Of a stretch of 32,698 nucleotides of DNA, positions 19,057-28,717 are shown one piece after another (positions within the stretch are counted from its first letter, which is position 1; each line of letters begins with the position of its first letter). Made by a program: the position numbers and the translations under genes. Under the pieces are notes generated by a model. It was not told where the DNA came from and made no database searches. It saw nothing but the letters and a program-made list of their open reading frames with translations. Source of the stretch: Chrysochromulina parva. Taxonomy: Eukaryota; Haptophyta; Prymnesiales; Chrysochromulinaceae. The DNA is taken from contig PJAB01000238.1 in assembly GCA_002887195.1 (NCBI GenBank), forward strand, positions 1 through 32,698, given 5' to 3'.

Positions 19057-19998
19057 ATGTCTGATAAGATTACCGGAACAGAGCGTGATGTGGTCAAGCT
19101 CCTCTCCGAGCTGCCGCAGAGTTATTTTCAGGCCATGAGCACCGGAGGAGACGCGTCGTCGCATGAGTCGTCGACGAACACCGGGGCAAAGTGGGTGCAG
19201 GAGCAGGAAAAAGCGCGAGGCAACAACGCTCAGCGTGAATTGGCAGTCATCGCCGCACTGAAGACCTTGCAGACCCATCTGCCCAATCTGACGCCAGCAG
19301 AGCGGTCGCGCGTGAGACAGGAGCTTCCATTTGCCTCGCCTGAGTGGCTCGAAGGCCTTGCCATTATGGTGGCTGACGGTTCCGGCACATCCTCAATTAG
19401 TGAGAAGTCAATGAACCAGTCGTTTTACGAGGGCCCGGCCCACGGCGAGCAGCCGGGCCCGAACGGACTCATTCGAAGCAGCGTGACCCTCCAGGTCCCG
19501 GTGACGAGGCATGTAGAGAGTCTCAACAAGATGGCCGACCACGTCATCGAGACCGCCACTGACACGCGTCTCCAGTGTCGGGTTCCGGTGCATCCCGGTG
19601 TCGGCGCGTCTCTGGGGCTGGGGAAAGAGGAGGCCGCCGCCGACGAGTGGGGTGTGCACGGCAAGAGCTGCCCGAGCAACTCCCATAAGCAACGCGCCCC
19701 ACTCTCCTCGCCGCGCTGGAATGTGACCGCCGAGCAGCGGTATACTCTGGAGGCTTTCTTCGAGCAGGCGCCGCTCCCATCGCGCGCGGCGCGCCAGCTG
19801 CTCGCGACCAAGATGGGCGTCTCGCCCCAGCAGATCAAGGTCTGGTTCCGCAACGCGCGGCAGCGCAAGCGGCAAGGCCTAGGGGGCACCGAGGTGGCCT
19901 CGCTCGGTCCTCACGTGGGCACTCTGCAGCCTGTTGCTCGCGTAGCCGGCTCCCCATACAATAACACCTACGGCGTCTATGCCATGTCGTGCCTGTGA
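19057..19998 (+). CDS. Homeodomain transcription factor
   Basis: 313 residues from the ATG at 19057; the frame is open upstream and another ATG lies at 18874. A standard 60-residue homeodomain sits near the C-terminus (about 19720-19875). Aligned from the family, Leu16, Phe20, Trp48, Phe49, Asn51 and Arg53 are all present (LEAFFEQ ... IKVWFRNARQRKR). There is no three-residue loop extension, so it is not a TALE type. The rest has no recognised domain; an acidic, helical N-terminal region includes LPQSYFQAMS and EWLEGLAIMVADG. The protein should bind DNA in the nucleus; its targets are unknown. No intron was needed to keep the frame open. Confidence 0.88.
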   Translation: MSDKITGTERDVVKLLSELPQSYFQAMSTGGDASSHESSTNTGAKWVQEQEKARGNNAQRELAVIAALKTLQTHLPNLTPAERSRVRQELPFASPEWLEGLAIMVADGSGTSSISEKSMNQSFYEGPAHGEQPGPNGLIRSSVTLQVPVTRHVESLNKMADHVIETATDTRLQCRVPVHPGVGASLGLGKEEAAADEWGVHGKSCPSNSHKQRAPLSSPRWNVTAEQRYTLEAFFEQAPLPSRAARQLLATKMGVSPQQIKVWFRNARQRKRQGLGGTEVASLGPHVGTLQPVARVAGSPYNNTYGVYAMSCL

Positions 19999-20738
19999 TG
20001 CTGTATGGGGATGCGTAAAAAGTGGTGTCCCGGCTGGCTATAGGTGTTACGGGGTGTCCAGTCGCGAGTCGCGAGTGCGTCGCCCGCCTGCCGCATGAAG
20101 AGGTCAAGGTACTGAGGTGCATGTATTTAGATCCACACGGTACAATTTCGGTTCGCTCCTGGAATACTACTGCGCAATCGATTCATTCGGGCCGCGCGGG
20201 ATACATTCGCTCACTACGTGTGTACGCCTACGCACCCGGACCCGCTTCGAGACTTTATGCCGCGCGTTACGTCGGCGTTACGAAATGCGCCGCGACAGTT
20301 CCGTAAAAGTCGTAAGACGGAACCGCGTCGCGGATCTAACGTCTGTTGTAGGGGTGACAATCGAATAGCGGAGTAGGTCTGCCATGCACGCGGTTCGGCT
20401 CTTCAGAGTGGGTTTCAGGGTAACCCTGGGTTATCCCTTCTCTGAACGGTGCATCCGGTCTCGGGCGTCGGGGCCCCATATGCACCATGGCCTTGGCCAT
20501 GCTTGCCCATCGGCGACACAAAGGACGTGTGCGCCTTGGCCATGCCCATCGGCGACACATGGGCCGACACCCATCAGCGCTCCTTCCAGGGAAAACTCGG
20601 CGAAACACGGGCCGGTCGGTCGGCCTGCAAGACGGCGCCCGTGCTCGTGTGCCCAAGACGGCGCCTGAGCTCAGATGCCTCGACGTGCTCATGTGCCCAA
20701 GACGGCGGGGGGAGCCACGGGGGGATCGCTCGCCCATC
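19999..20738. other. Intergenic between convergent genes
   Basis: After the homeodomain stop. It contains a small palindromic patch around 20418-20440 (agggtaaccc followed by gggttatccc) and degraded gcccaagacggcg units related to the 50-bp repeat further right. No convincing gene. Confidence 0.55.
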
Positions 20739-20838
20739 TCATGTGCCCAAGACGGCGGGGGGAGCCACGGGGGGATCGCTCGCCCACCTCATGTGCCCAA
20801 GACGGCGGGGGGAGCCACGGGGGGATCGCTCGCCCATG
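20690..20838. repeat. 50-bp tandem repeat at the end of the axonemal gene
   Basis: Three near-identical copies; the block gacggcggggggagccacgg starts at 20701, 20751 and 20801. The period is 50, not a multiple of three, so each copy is read in a different frame on the minus strand, and the TGA at 20739 arises inside the array. Confidence 0.9.
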
Positions 20839-23800
20839 AGCGCGCCGCGACGGAGCTCGATAGGCAGGGATCGCTCCTCCTCGGCATGCGCGCCGTGCCC
20901 ACGACAGCGCGCGCGTTGCAGCAGGCCGCGCATCCGTGCCTGGATCCGCACGACGAGCGAGAGGACGGCGGGCGTCTTGTAGAGCGCCAACCGCTCGGGG
21001 TCCATCTCGAGGGTGACCGCATTTCGCACCTGCAATTTAATGATCTTGATCACGGGATACTCAGGGGGCAATCATGGGGTACTCCGAGGGCAATCACGAT
21101 CCACTCCTCAACTCGGGAGTGTGATCCCCCGTCTTGCGAAGTGTGAAGTGAGATATGTGGAGTGTGATCCCCCGTCTAGCGCACCGCCACCCACGTGTGC
21201 GCGAGACGCGCGAGCTCGTCCTCGGCGGCCGCGCCGTCCTGGGCACCCTCGCCCGCACATGGGTGGCCATCGCCCACCAAAATGTGAGCTCTCTGCTTGG
21301 CCACGTCCGCCTTCCGGCGCTCCGAGAAGACGTAGAGCATCTCTTGCAGGTGCTCGGCGCGGATGGCACCGTCCCCCAGCCTGACGAGGGCATTGAACAT
21401 TTGCTCCTCCTGCCCGTGGCTCGTCTTCTTGGCGTAGAGCGCATGCAACAGATGACGAAACTCGGAGAGTGAGAGCACTCCGTCGCCGTTGGTGTCAAAC
21501 TTGCGGAAGAGTGCATGCACCTGATCATCGGAGCCGCCCGGCACACTCTTGTGAGCGTCGGAGGCAATCAGAGGCCATCAGGGGCCATCAGAGGCCATTA
21601 GGCGTGCCCACCTTGAGCGTTCGACTCTTGTGAATCTCGGAGAACCGTGCGCTAAAGCTGAGCAGCAGCCGATCGATCGGAACGAAACCGCCTTCGACCT
21701 GATGAGGGACACAATCAGAGGCATGCAGAGGCACTCAGAGGCGATCAGAGGCGATCAGAGGCGATCAGAGGCCATCCGAGGCCATCCGAGGCCATCCGAG
21801 GCCATCCGAGGCCATCCGAGGCCATCAGAGGTCATCAGAGGTCATCAGAGGTCATCAGAGGCAATCCGAGGCAATCCGAGGTCATCAGAGGCCATCAGAA
21901 GGACTCGAGGGCGACCTTGGGTGCGAGGACCACGACGCGACGCTGCAGCTTGTGACCCTGCTGCGTGCACCAGTGCACGCACTCGCCCTCATCGCTCGCC
22001 AAGTAGCCCTCGTCGCAGCACTCGCCAAGGAAGCCAGCGAGCTGCTCGCGCAGAGGTTCGTCACTCCCCGCGAGTAGCTCAAGGGCGCGCGCCACGTACT
22101 CTACCGGTACGAAGATCGTGGAGAGCTCCGCATACCTGAGGAGAGATCAGTCGCCATCAGAGTCCATCAGAGGTCATCAGAGGTCATCAGAGGCCATCAG
22201 AGGCCACATAGGTCATTAGAGGTCATTAGAGGAGAGATCAGTCGCCATCAGAGTCCATCAGAGTCCATCAGAGGTCATCAGAGGACATCAGAGGCCACAG
22301 AGGTCATTAGAGGTCATTAGAGGAGAGATCAGTCGCCATCAGAGGCCATCCGAGGCCATCCGAGGCCATCAGAGGCCATCGGTAGCCATCCGTGGCAATC
22401 GGTGGCACAATCGATGGCTATCGGTGGCCATCCGTGGCAATCAGGGGCGATCAAGGGCACACCAAGGGCACTCCAGATCCGCGATACCTGTGGAAAAAAT
22501 CCGCCGTTGTGACCGCGGTGAGCATCCGGTCTTGCCCAAGCAGCCGTAGGAGCAGCGCCAGCAGCTCGAATGTGCCCAGCAGCACCGGCACCTCGACCTT
22601 CGGCGCGTCGGCGAAGAAGTTGAGCGCATTGGCGAAGAGGGCGAGCCGAGGATGCTCGGCACGGTGCTGTTGCAGCCCGACGAGCATCTCCTGCAGGGGT
22701 CATCAGTTGTCATCAGTTGTCATCGGTTGTCATCAGTTGTCATCCGTGGCAATCCGTGGTCTTCAGCGGTCATCTGTGGCACTCACCTGCAGATAGCGCG
22801 CGGCCATCTTGCCGGCTCCGTAGAGCGAGATCATCTGAAGGCAGACGTAGTCGGTCATCGAGAGTGGGAGCTTGCCGGACAGCAGTGCACGCTCATCCGC
22901 CTCGAGCTTGCACTGGACGAGCTGGGAGATCGTCCTAAAAAGGAAGGTGATCGACATGGGCTGTGTCTTGCTCAGGTCGATGGTGAGCGAGCCGAAGCTC
23001 AGTGATTGGTGTGTGACCGCCTTGCGATGATTGAAATGGGGCGCCATGTTGGGCGCCATATCGGTGCTCGTGGCGTAGCCGCCGGTGCCGCCAGTACCGC
23101 CAGTACCGACGCCGACGCCGCCACCGACGCCGCCCTTCTTCCCCTTGAGGAGCTTCGTCAATTGGGCCTCGAGTCGGCGCAGCTCGGCGAGCTCGTCGGC
23201 AGATAACTTCTCCCCCGACGCTTGCCGTTGCTTGAGCTTGGCGAGGCGCGCGCCAAGTTCATCTTCCTCGGCTGTGCCGCTGCCCTTGCCGCCGCCCGTG
23301 CCGCCGCCCGTGCCGCCGTGCATGAAAGGCGAGCTCGCGATCACACTCGCTATCCCAAGGCTCTGATCGAATCGATGACCGCCGGCCGACTCCGTACCAA
23401 TGGCGCCCGGGACAGCGCCCGATGACACGGGCAGCAGCGGCGGAGGCGTGAAGGGCGAGACGGACAGGCCGGCCGCCATCGCTTCCTCCTCGAGCTGCTT
23501 CACACGTGCTTCGTACGCGTCCAGCTGTTGACGAGCCCCGAGTGCCTCGGCCTGTGCGCGCGCACGCGCCGCATCGCTGGCCGCCACCTTTTTCTGGAGC
23601 GCACCCACCTCGGCGAGCCAGCCGTCCTCGAGGGCACGCCGAGCACTCTCGACCTCGGCGAGGCGCGCGTGCCTGATGAGGGACGCCATCAGGGGGGGCA
23701 ATCAAGGAGGCCATTAGCGTGGCTGATGAGGGACGCCATCCGACGAGCTCAGACGCACTCAGAGAGACGCGCTCAGACGCCATCAGACGCAATCAACGTA

Positions 23801-26298
23801 CGATTCTCGCAGCTCCTCCCGGTACTTGCGCATCAACGACACCGTCATCTTCATCGAAGCGCCGCCGCCGCCGCCGCCGCCGTCCCCGCCGCCGCCACCG
23901 CCGCCACCGTCGCCGAGTCTCTCGAGAGCAGCCTCTGCCGCGCCCGCCTCGGACGAGAACGCCTCGCGCAGCTGGCTGCGCATCGCCGCCGCACCCGCGT
24001 CCGCTCGACGAAGCTGTGCAAGAGCATCGTGCTGGGCACGTTGAGACGCCTCGAGCTGTGCGCTGAGCCTGCTGATCGTCGCGTCGCGTTGGGCGACCTC
24101 CCGACTCCAAAACTTGGCCACCGTATCGCCGCTTTCGGCGCCGGGCGGGCACAAGAAAAGGGACGCGAGGCGCTCGCGAATGACGTTGACGAACTCGGGT
24201 GCGGCGCTGATGACGTCATCAAGCTCATCAAAGAGGCTCTCCGCGAGAGCGGCGTGCTCCGCCGTCGTCCGTTTCGTTGGGAGCGGCGCGCCGGCGAAGC
24301 TCGCGCTCGAGCTCCAGTCGCTCCAGAACGCGCTATGGTCGCCGGCTACCACTGAGCGCAGCGCGCTGGCGCAGATGAGTCCTGCTTGGCGAGCGCACAC
24401 CTCAGACGACGTGATGATGAACTGTGCGAGCCGGTAGGATGACGTGTTGCCCAGAGCCGGCCCGCTCACCCTCTGGAGGACGTCGAGACGCGCCGTCTCG
24501 GGCATTGCCAGCAGCAGGTGCAGCAGCAGCTCGGCTCGTCCGGAAGCTACGAGCGCAGGGAGGAGGGCGGGTGCGCAGGCAGCGTCCACCGGCCGAGCTA
24601 GCAGCCGATGGAGCAGCTGCCACGAAAGCATGAGATGCACCACGAGATGACGTGAGATGCGCACGAGATCCACTCCGATAGGTCACCAGAAGGGCATCCG
24701 CGGCGAAGCATGCGTCATCAGTGGCCATCAGCAAAGCATAAATCATCAGTGGCCATCAGCGGCATTCACCTCGCACTGCTCATGGGGCGGAAGCGCGCCA
24801 GTCCAGTCGTACAGCTGCTCGACGCTCGGCCGTTCACTAGCCGCCGCGCGCTCAAGCTGCCTGATCCGCTCGCGTGCAGCATTGAGCTGCTCGGTGAGCA
24901 CAGTCAAGCGCGCGATATCCTGGTCCACATCGAGCGGAGCCTGCAGCTTCATGCCAGCTAGCAGCCCGTTGACCTGAGAGCGGCAATCAGCGGCAATCAG
25001 CGGCAATCAACGGCAATCAACGGCAAGCAGTGGTGCACTAGGTGGTCATCCATCGGAGTAGCGGCATTCACCTGCTGAGCACTGGGCTGAGTATTGGGCT
25101 GAGCGCTGTGCTGAGCGCGCCGGCGCCGTTCCTCTGCGAGCTCCGCCTCGAGCCTCGACTCCTTACTCACGTGCGTCGCGCGCGTGAGCTTCAATTGAGT
25201 GCTGGCGGCCGTGCGCTGTGCCTCGGCCCGCCGTTGCGCTTCGACCTCGACATCACGCCCGCCGCTCAGGGCTGCGAGGGCTGCGTCACGCTCGGCGGTC
25301 ACCTGCCGCCGCAGCTCGAGGAGCTGTCGCATGATCTCGGAATATCTGACGAGGGAGGCACGCAACTCAGCAGCACTCAGTGGCACTCAGTGGCCAAGCC
25401 GTCGCGTGATCTCGGCGTGATCTCGGCGTGAGTATCGGCGTGAGTATCGGCAGGATCTTGGCGTCGGAAGGATCTCGGCGTACCTCGTGCGGATCGCGCC
25501 CAGTAGCAGACCGCGCTCGTTGCAATGCACCCATACCTGGCGGACCACGTCGCCAAAGGCAGCGTCCCAGAGCAGTACCTCAGCCTCGAGGTCCGCACCT
25601 CGAGGCAGGCCGAGCAGCCCCAACCGCAGTTGGTCCGCCGTCGCTACCGTATCGGCGCGGCTCGCCGGAACTATCTCCGCCTTGGCCGCACTCGGCTCCA
25701 CAACCGCGTGAACATTCACACCCCGACTCCACGGCTCGACGGCTCCTGCGGCGGCCGTCTTGCTCGATTCCATCGCGCTGTGGACGGCCGCGAGTTTCGT
25801 CAGCACGTCCGAGGCCGACTTTGCGGCGCTCGACGCGGTCGCGGCCGGCTTCGCTGCGTTCAACGCGCCCGCAACCGGCTTCACAGGCGACTCGTCACTG
25901 CCAGAGAAGTAGCGAGCGGAGTGAGGCACCCGTGCGGCCGTCGGAGGCTGCGGACGCATCCGGAGGCTGGCGGCGGCAGCGGAGGCAGGGTCAACGGCGG
26001 CGGCGGCGGCGCCAGCACCACCTATGCCAACTACCATGGCTGCCGCCATGCTGCTGCCATGGCCACGCGTGTCGGCGATGTAGGACACGTCCACGCTTCG
26101 CACGCCGTCGAGGATGACGCCGTCACTATTGTTGACCAAGTTGCCGCGGTATACGCGCACGCCAGCATGCTTGCTATGCTGCTTCAGCGACAGCCGCTGC
26201 AGAGCTGCCGCGTTGAGTGCGGTGTGAGCACCATCGCCGATTGCAGGCAGGAAGCGGTCGTTCGCCGCGGTTTCCGACGCCTGATGCGCGTCGACCAT
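20739..26298 (-). CDS. AXDND1/TSNAXIP1-like axonemal protein with EF-hand and IQ motif, 10 exons
   Basis: Exons: 26298-25484, 25345-25072, 24973-24770, 24616-23802, 23672-22787, 22690-22488, 22135-21916, 21698-21612, 21547-21185 and 21029-20739. All phases match, giving about 1385 residues. Residues about 245-290 read LLWDAAFGDVVRQVWVHCNE, then RGLLLGAIRTRYSEIMRQL, like the axonemal dynein light chain-type region of AXDND1/TSNAXIP1 proteins. Coiled coils follow in exons 2-5, with a poly-Gly stretch in exon 4. Exon 5 holds LTIDLSKTQPMSITFLFRTI and an unassigned helical region. An EF-hand loop, DTNGDGVLSLSE, is at 1186-1197 and an IQ-like segment (VVRIQARMRGLLQRAR) at about 1317-1331. A ciliary Ca2+/calmodulin-linked scaffold is inferred. 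The last exon's end lies in the 50-bp repeat and is uncertain. Confidence 0.8.
21030..21184 (-). repeat. Axonemal gene intron 9
   Basis: Sense donor gtgcgctag, acceptor taaattgcag; the next exon begins gtgcgaaat. The interior has several gggggatcacactcc-like units and ends in an A/T-rich, branch-site-like stretch, unlike the CTGAT arrays elsewhere. Confidence 0.65.
21548..21611 (-). repeat. Axonemal gene intron 8, short, exon-edge copy
   Basis: The upstream junction reads acgctcaag|gtgggc and the downstream junction acgctcacaag|agtgtgcc, so the intron is flanked by an approximate direct repeat. The interior is four ggccatcaga-type 10-bp units. Confidence 0.75.
21699..21915 (-). repeat. Axonemal gene intron 7, 10-bp array
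   Basis: About 18 units of ggccatccga, ggtcatcaga and ggcgatcaga (sense CCTCTGATGG/CCTCGGATGG), ending in gtgtccctcatcag. Homogeneous sub-blocks (five ccatccgagg, three tcatcagagg) show recent local slippage. Donor AAG|gtcgcc keeps phase 0. Confidence 0.8.
22136..22487 (-). repeat. Axonemal gene intron 6, nested repeat array
   Basis: 10-bp units of the catcagaggc type are organised into a higher-order block (about 85-100 bp) that starts gaggagagatcagtcgccat and occurs three times (about 22139, 22230 and 22321). The donor-side start gtatcgcggatctgg echoes the next exon's gtatgcggagctct. Confidence 0.8.
22691..22786 (-). repeat. Axonemal gene intron 5, catcagttgt array
   Basis: Four catcagttgt/catcggttgt units (sense ACAACTGATG) and three catccgtggc-like units. 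Donor gtgagtgcc, acceptor cccctgcag. Confidence 0.8.
23673..23801 (-). repeat. Axonemal gene intron 4, two terminal modules
   Basis: Sense donor gtacgttg, exon start gcacgcgc. The terminal block ggcgtccctcatcag occurs twice (near 23673 and 23724), giving one decoy acceptor followed by a short spacer and the real one. Confidence 0.75.
24617..24769 (-). repeat. Axonemal gene intron 3
   Basis: Donor GAG|gtgaatgcc. CTGATGGCCA and CTGATGA units lie in the donor half only. The acceptor cgtggcag at 24617 was chosen because it alone keeps phase 0 into LLHRLLARPVD; the boundary is less certain than others. Confidence 0.6.
24974..25071 (-). repeat. Axonemal gene intron 2, cggcaatcag array
   Basis: Five 10-bp units cggcaatcag/cggcaatcaa (sense CTGATTGCCG/TTGATTGCCG) before the acceptor gctctcag. 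The donor gtgaatgccgct resembles the next exon's gtcaacgggctgct. Confidence 0.8.
25346..25483 (-). repeat. Axonemal gene intron 1
   Basis: Sense start gtacgccgagatcc; the next exon starts atattccgagatcatg, a diverged copy. Four actcacgccgagat-like units follow, then cactgagtgc units and acceptor ctccctcgtcag. Confidence 0.75.
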
Positions 26299-26723
26299 CG
26301 AGCACGGAAGCGTAAGCAGCTTTGAAGCTTAAGAGGTCAAACGCCGGCTGCCTTTAGTTGTCGGGTCCGGCCACGGCAACTCCAAGGGCGCGGACACTTC
26401 GTCTCGATCGTCCTTCATTTTGCCGTCGTACCGGTACACCGGTAATTGTACAAAGTGTGAGAGGAAATGCAAAAAGTTGTCACCGGAACGCGCAACGTGT
26501 AAACGAAACTCGAAGGGCGTGATTATAGGGCATTTACGCCCTCTGCATATTGGGGTGTGGAGCAATGTCTATTCAGTGAGTTCCGGTTATGTACCCATGG
26601 GCATGGCTGCGCCCCGCTCGCCCATCGCCCGCTCCTCCGCGGGCACCGGCTGACGGTCCACACCGGCCGGGAGAGTGACTGTGACTGAGGAAGCGCGGAA
26701 CCCGCTGCCCTTCCCATGTCCCA
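26299..26723. other. Intergenic upstream of the axonemal gene
   Basis: About 425 bp, AT-richer than the surroundings, between the axonemal gene start and the 3' end of the ankyrin gene (both minus). It probably holds the axonemal gene promoter; no clear motif is seen. Confidence 0.55.
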
Positions 26724-27500
26724 TCAACGATAACTGGCCACGGCATCGAGGACGTCTCTGAACGCGTGCCCAAGCCCTGTGTGCTCATCCTCCAACGAGT
26801 TCAACTCGTGTTCAACTGTCCAGTCGCCATACCGCTCACGAGCGTACTCGACAGCTGGGATCGGATCAGCGCCGGCGGCAAGGAGCAGCTCAGCGACCAG
26901 CTTGAACGCTGCGAGCTCAGCCACGCCGAGCATGCAATCCGAGATACGAAAGACTACCAACTTGAGGGGCGTAGTCGGCTGCCCTGGCTCTTCGTCCGGC
27001 AACGGTGTGCCATCACGGGTGAACAGCTTGACCCAACGAGCTGAACACGTACCAGAGACCAAACGAACTCTATCGTTGCGTGCCACTGCCTGACGAGGGC
27101 AGTTTGGGTCAGCGCCTGAGCGCAGCAACTCCTGCACCCTGCGGACGTCGAAGTTTGAAACGGCCTCGAAGAGCTCTTCTTGGGGACCTTCTTGGGGATG
27201 CACCGGCTGGGGGGGCACCCATCGCTCAACGTTGCCGCCACTCACGCAGGCCTGGCACCTCGCCGCGCCGCCGTACTTGTTGCGCTGCGCCCCAGAGATG
27301 ATCACCCCAGGTGGAGTGTGGCCACAAGAGTAGCATCTGGCAGGTATCTCGTCCGAGTCTGGGAGCAGGCTTGCGCATCCGTGAGGATGCTCATCGTGGC
27401 GGAGCCCCAGCTCGGCTGGCCAGGCAAGTGGGAAGAGCGTGAAGCAATACGGGCAGCGCACGTGCGCGCCGTCGGGGATCGCTTCTGCAAGTGCCTTCAT
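26724..27500 (-). CDS. Cysteine-rich N-terminus plus ankyrin repeats
   Basis: 258 residues from the ATG at 27500 (MKALAEAIPDG); the frame is open further upstream without recognisable content. The N-terminal third has paired cysteines that could bind zinc: CPYC at 16-19, CYSCG and CQAC. Two ankyrin-like units follow: LFEAVSNFDVRRVQELLRSG with ADPNC, and AAFKLVAELLLAAGADP. Ankyrin units mediate protein binding, so an adaptor role is likely, but the partner is unknown. It is divergent from the presequence-bearing gene at 27785, with 284 bp between the starts. No intron is seen. Confidence 0.75.
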   Translation of the reverse strand: MKALAEAIPDGAHVRCPYCFTLFPLAWPAELGLRHDEHPHGCASLLPDSDEIPARCYSCGHTPPGVIISGAQRNKYGGAARCQACVSGGNVERWVPPQPVHPQEGPQEELFEAVSNFDVRRVQELLRSGADPNCPRQAVARNDRVRLVSGTCSARWVKLFTRDGTPLPDEEPGQPTTPLKLVVFRISDCMLGVAELAAFKLVAELLLAAGADPIPAVEYARERYGDWTVEHELNSLEDEHTGLGHAFRDVLDAVASYR

Positions 27501-27784
27501 CGTATCAGAAAGAAGCCTGCAACCGGCGAGAGGGCGACGGATGCGAACGTGACGGAGGTGGTCACAGGCAGGCGCGCGCGTGGAGCTCTGCCAACATGGC
27601 TCATGCTCCTCGTGCACGAGTGAGCGGGCGAGCCTGTTTCGACCGACGGTTGGGTGATCGACTTTCATCTTGTGTGAATGGTCCGTTGTCTTGGGTGAGT
27701 ATTTCCGGGTGTCGATCATTTCCGACGCCAGTGCAAGTCGAACCTCGCGTGAATTGCCTGTCCAGATCGCAACCACCGATCCAA

Positions 27785-28717
27785 ATGCTCTGGAGGATTC
27801 TGCCTGCCGCGCTCCTGGCGTGCGCGCTGACGCCCGCGGCGGCATGGCAAGTGCCTGTGACGTCGCGTGGCCACGCGGCAGCTGCCTTTACGCAGCAGAC
27901 TTCGCGCTCGAGCGTCCTCACGATGAAGAACAAGGTCGAGCCAGTGGTTGAGGTCATCCCTGCGCCAGCGCCGCCGCCGACCAAGCCAGTTGGCAAGGCG
28001 AAGATGGACGACGCGGCCAAGGAGGCTCTGCGCGCTGCGCAGGCGAAGGCGAAGGAGGAGAAGGAGGCGGCGCGCAAAGCCGCAGCAGCTGCGAAGAAGG
28101 AGTACTTGGCGAAGGCTGAGGCAGATGCCAAGGCGAAGAGGGCAGCGAAGAATGCGCCGCCCGCGCCGCCGCCGCCGCCGCCGCCCGCGCCCGAGCCGGT
28201 CAAGGCGAAGAAGGCGGCGCCGCCGCCACGCACCCCGAGGGCTCCCCCGCCGCCGCCTCCGCCCAAGGCGGTCAAGGCTCCCCCGCCGCCGCCGCCGCCA
28301 AAGGCTGCGCCACCACCCAAGAAAGTTGCCGCGCCGAAGGCTGCCGCGTCCGCGCCGGCGCCGGCGCCGGCGCCGGTGTCCGCAGCCCAGGCTCGCGAGG
28401 ATGCGCTCGCGGCAGCAAAGGCTGAGCTCCAGGCGGCGCGTGCGGAGAAGGCCAAGGCGCTCGAGGAGATCAAAAAGCTCAAGGCAACTGCCAAGCCCGC
28501 CCCCAGACCGCGTGCCCCTTCGCCCCCGGGCTCGCCGCTGAGCTTTCCGAAGATCGAGCTGCCGAGCTTCAGCCTGCCCGCCTCCTCCGGCAAACCTGCC
28601 GGGTACGACCCGCTCCTGGGCCTCTACGCGGGCGCCGCGCTGGGCGCGCTCCCCGCGGCCGCGCTCGTTGGGGCGCGCGTGTGGATCACGTCGCGCCGCA
28701 AGAAGCTCGATGCCTAA
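27785..28717 (+). CDS. Pro/Ala/Lys-rich protein with plastid-type presequence and C-terminal membrane helix
   Basis: 310 residues from ATG 27785. The N-terminus is a signal peptide (ILPAALLACALTPAAAW), followed by a basic Ser/Thr-rich segment with AAAFTQQTS, which resembles the bipartite presequences of secondary red plastids (an aromatic residue after the cleavage site). The body is a Lys/Ala helix, poly-Pro blocks and another charged helix (EDALAAAKAELQAARAEKAK). Near the end is PKIELPSFSLP and a hydrophobic segment (LLGLYAGAALGALPAAALVG) before RRKKLDA. It may tether something to a plastid membrane. No family is recognised. Confidence 0.8.
   Translation: MLWRILPAALLACALTPAAAWQVPVTSRGHAAAAFTQQTSRSSVLTMKNKVEPVVEVIPAPAPPPTKPVGKAKMDDAAKEALRAAQAKAKEEKEAARKAAAAAKKEYLAKAEADAKAKRAAKNAPPAPPPPPPPAPEPVKAKKAAPPPRTPRAPPPPPPPKAVKAPPPPPPPKAAPPPKKVAAPKAAASAPAPAPAPVSAAQAREDALAAAKAELQAARAEKAKALEEIKKLKATAKPAPRPRAPSPPGSPLSFPKIELPSFSLPASSGKPAGYDPLLGLYAGAALGALPAAALVGARVWITSRRKKLDA

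Noticed and set aside
20395..20450. tRNA-like or rRNA-like fragment with gggtaaccc palindrome
   Set aside because: No cloverleaf with T and D arms could be drawn; only a short palindrome.
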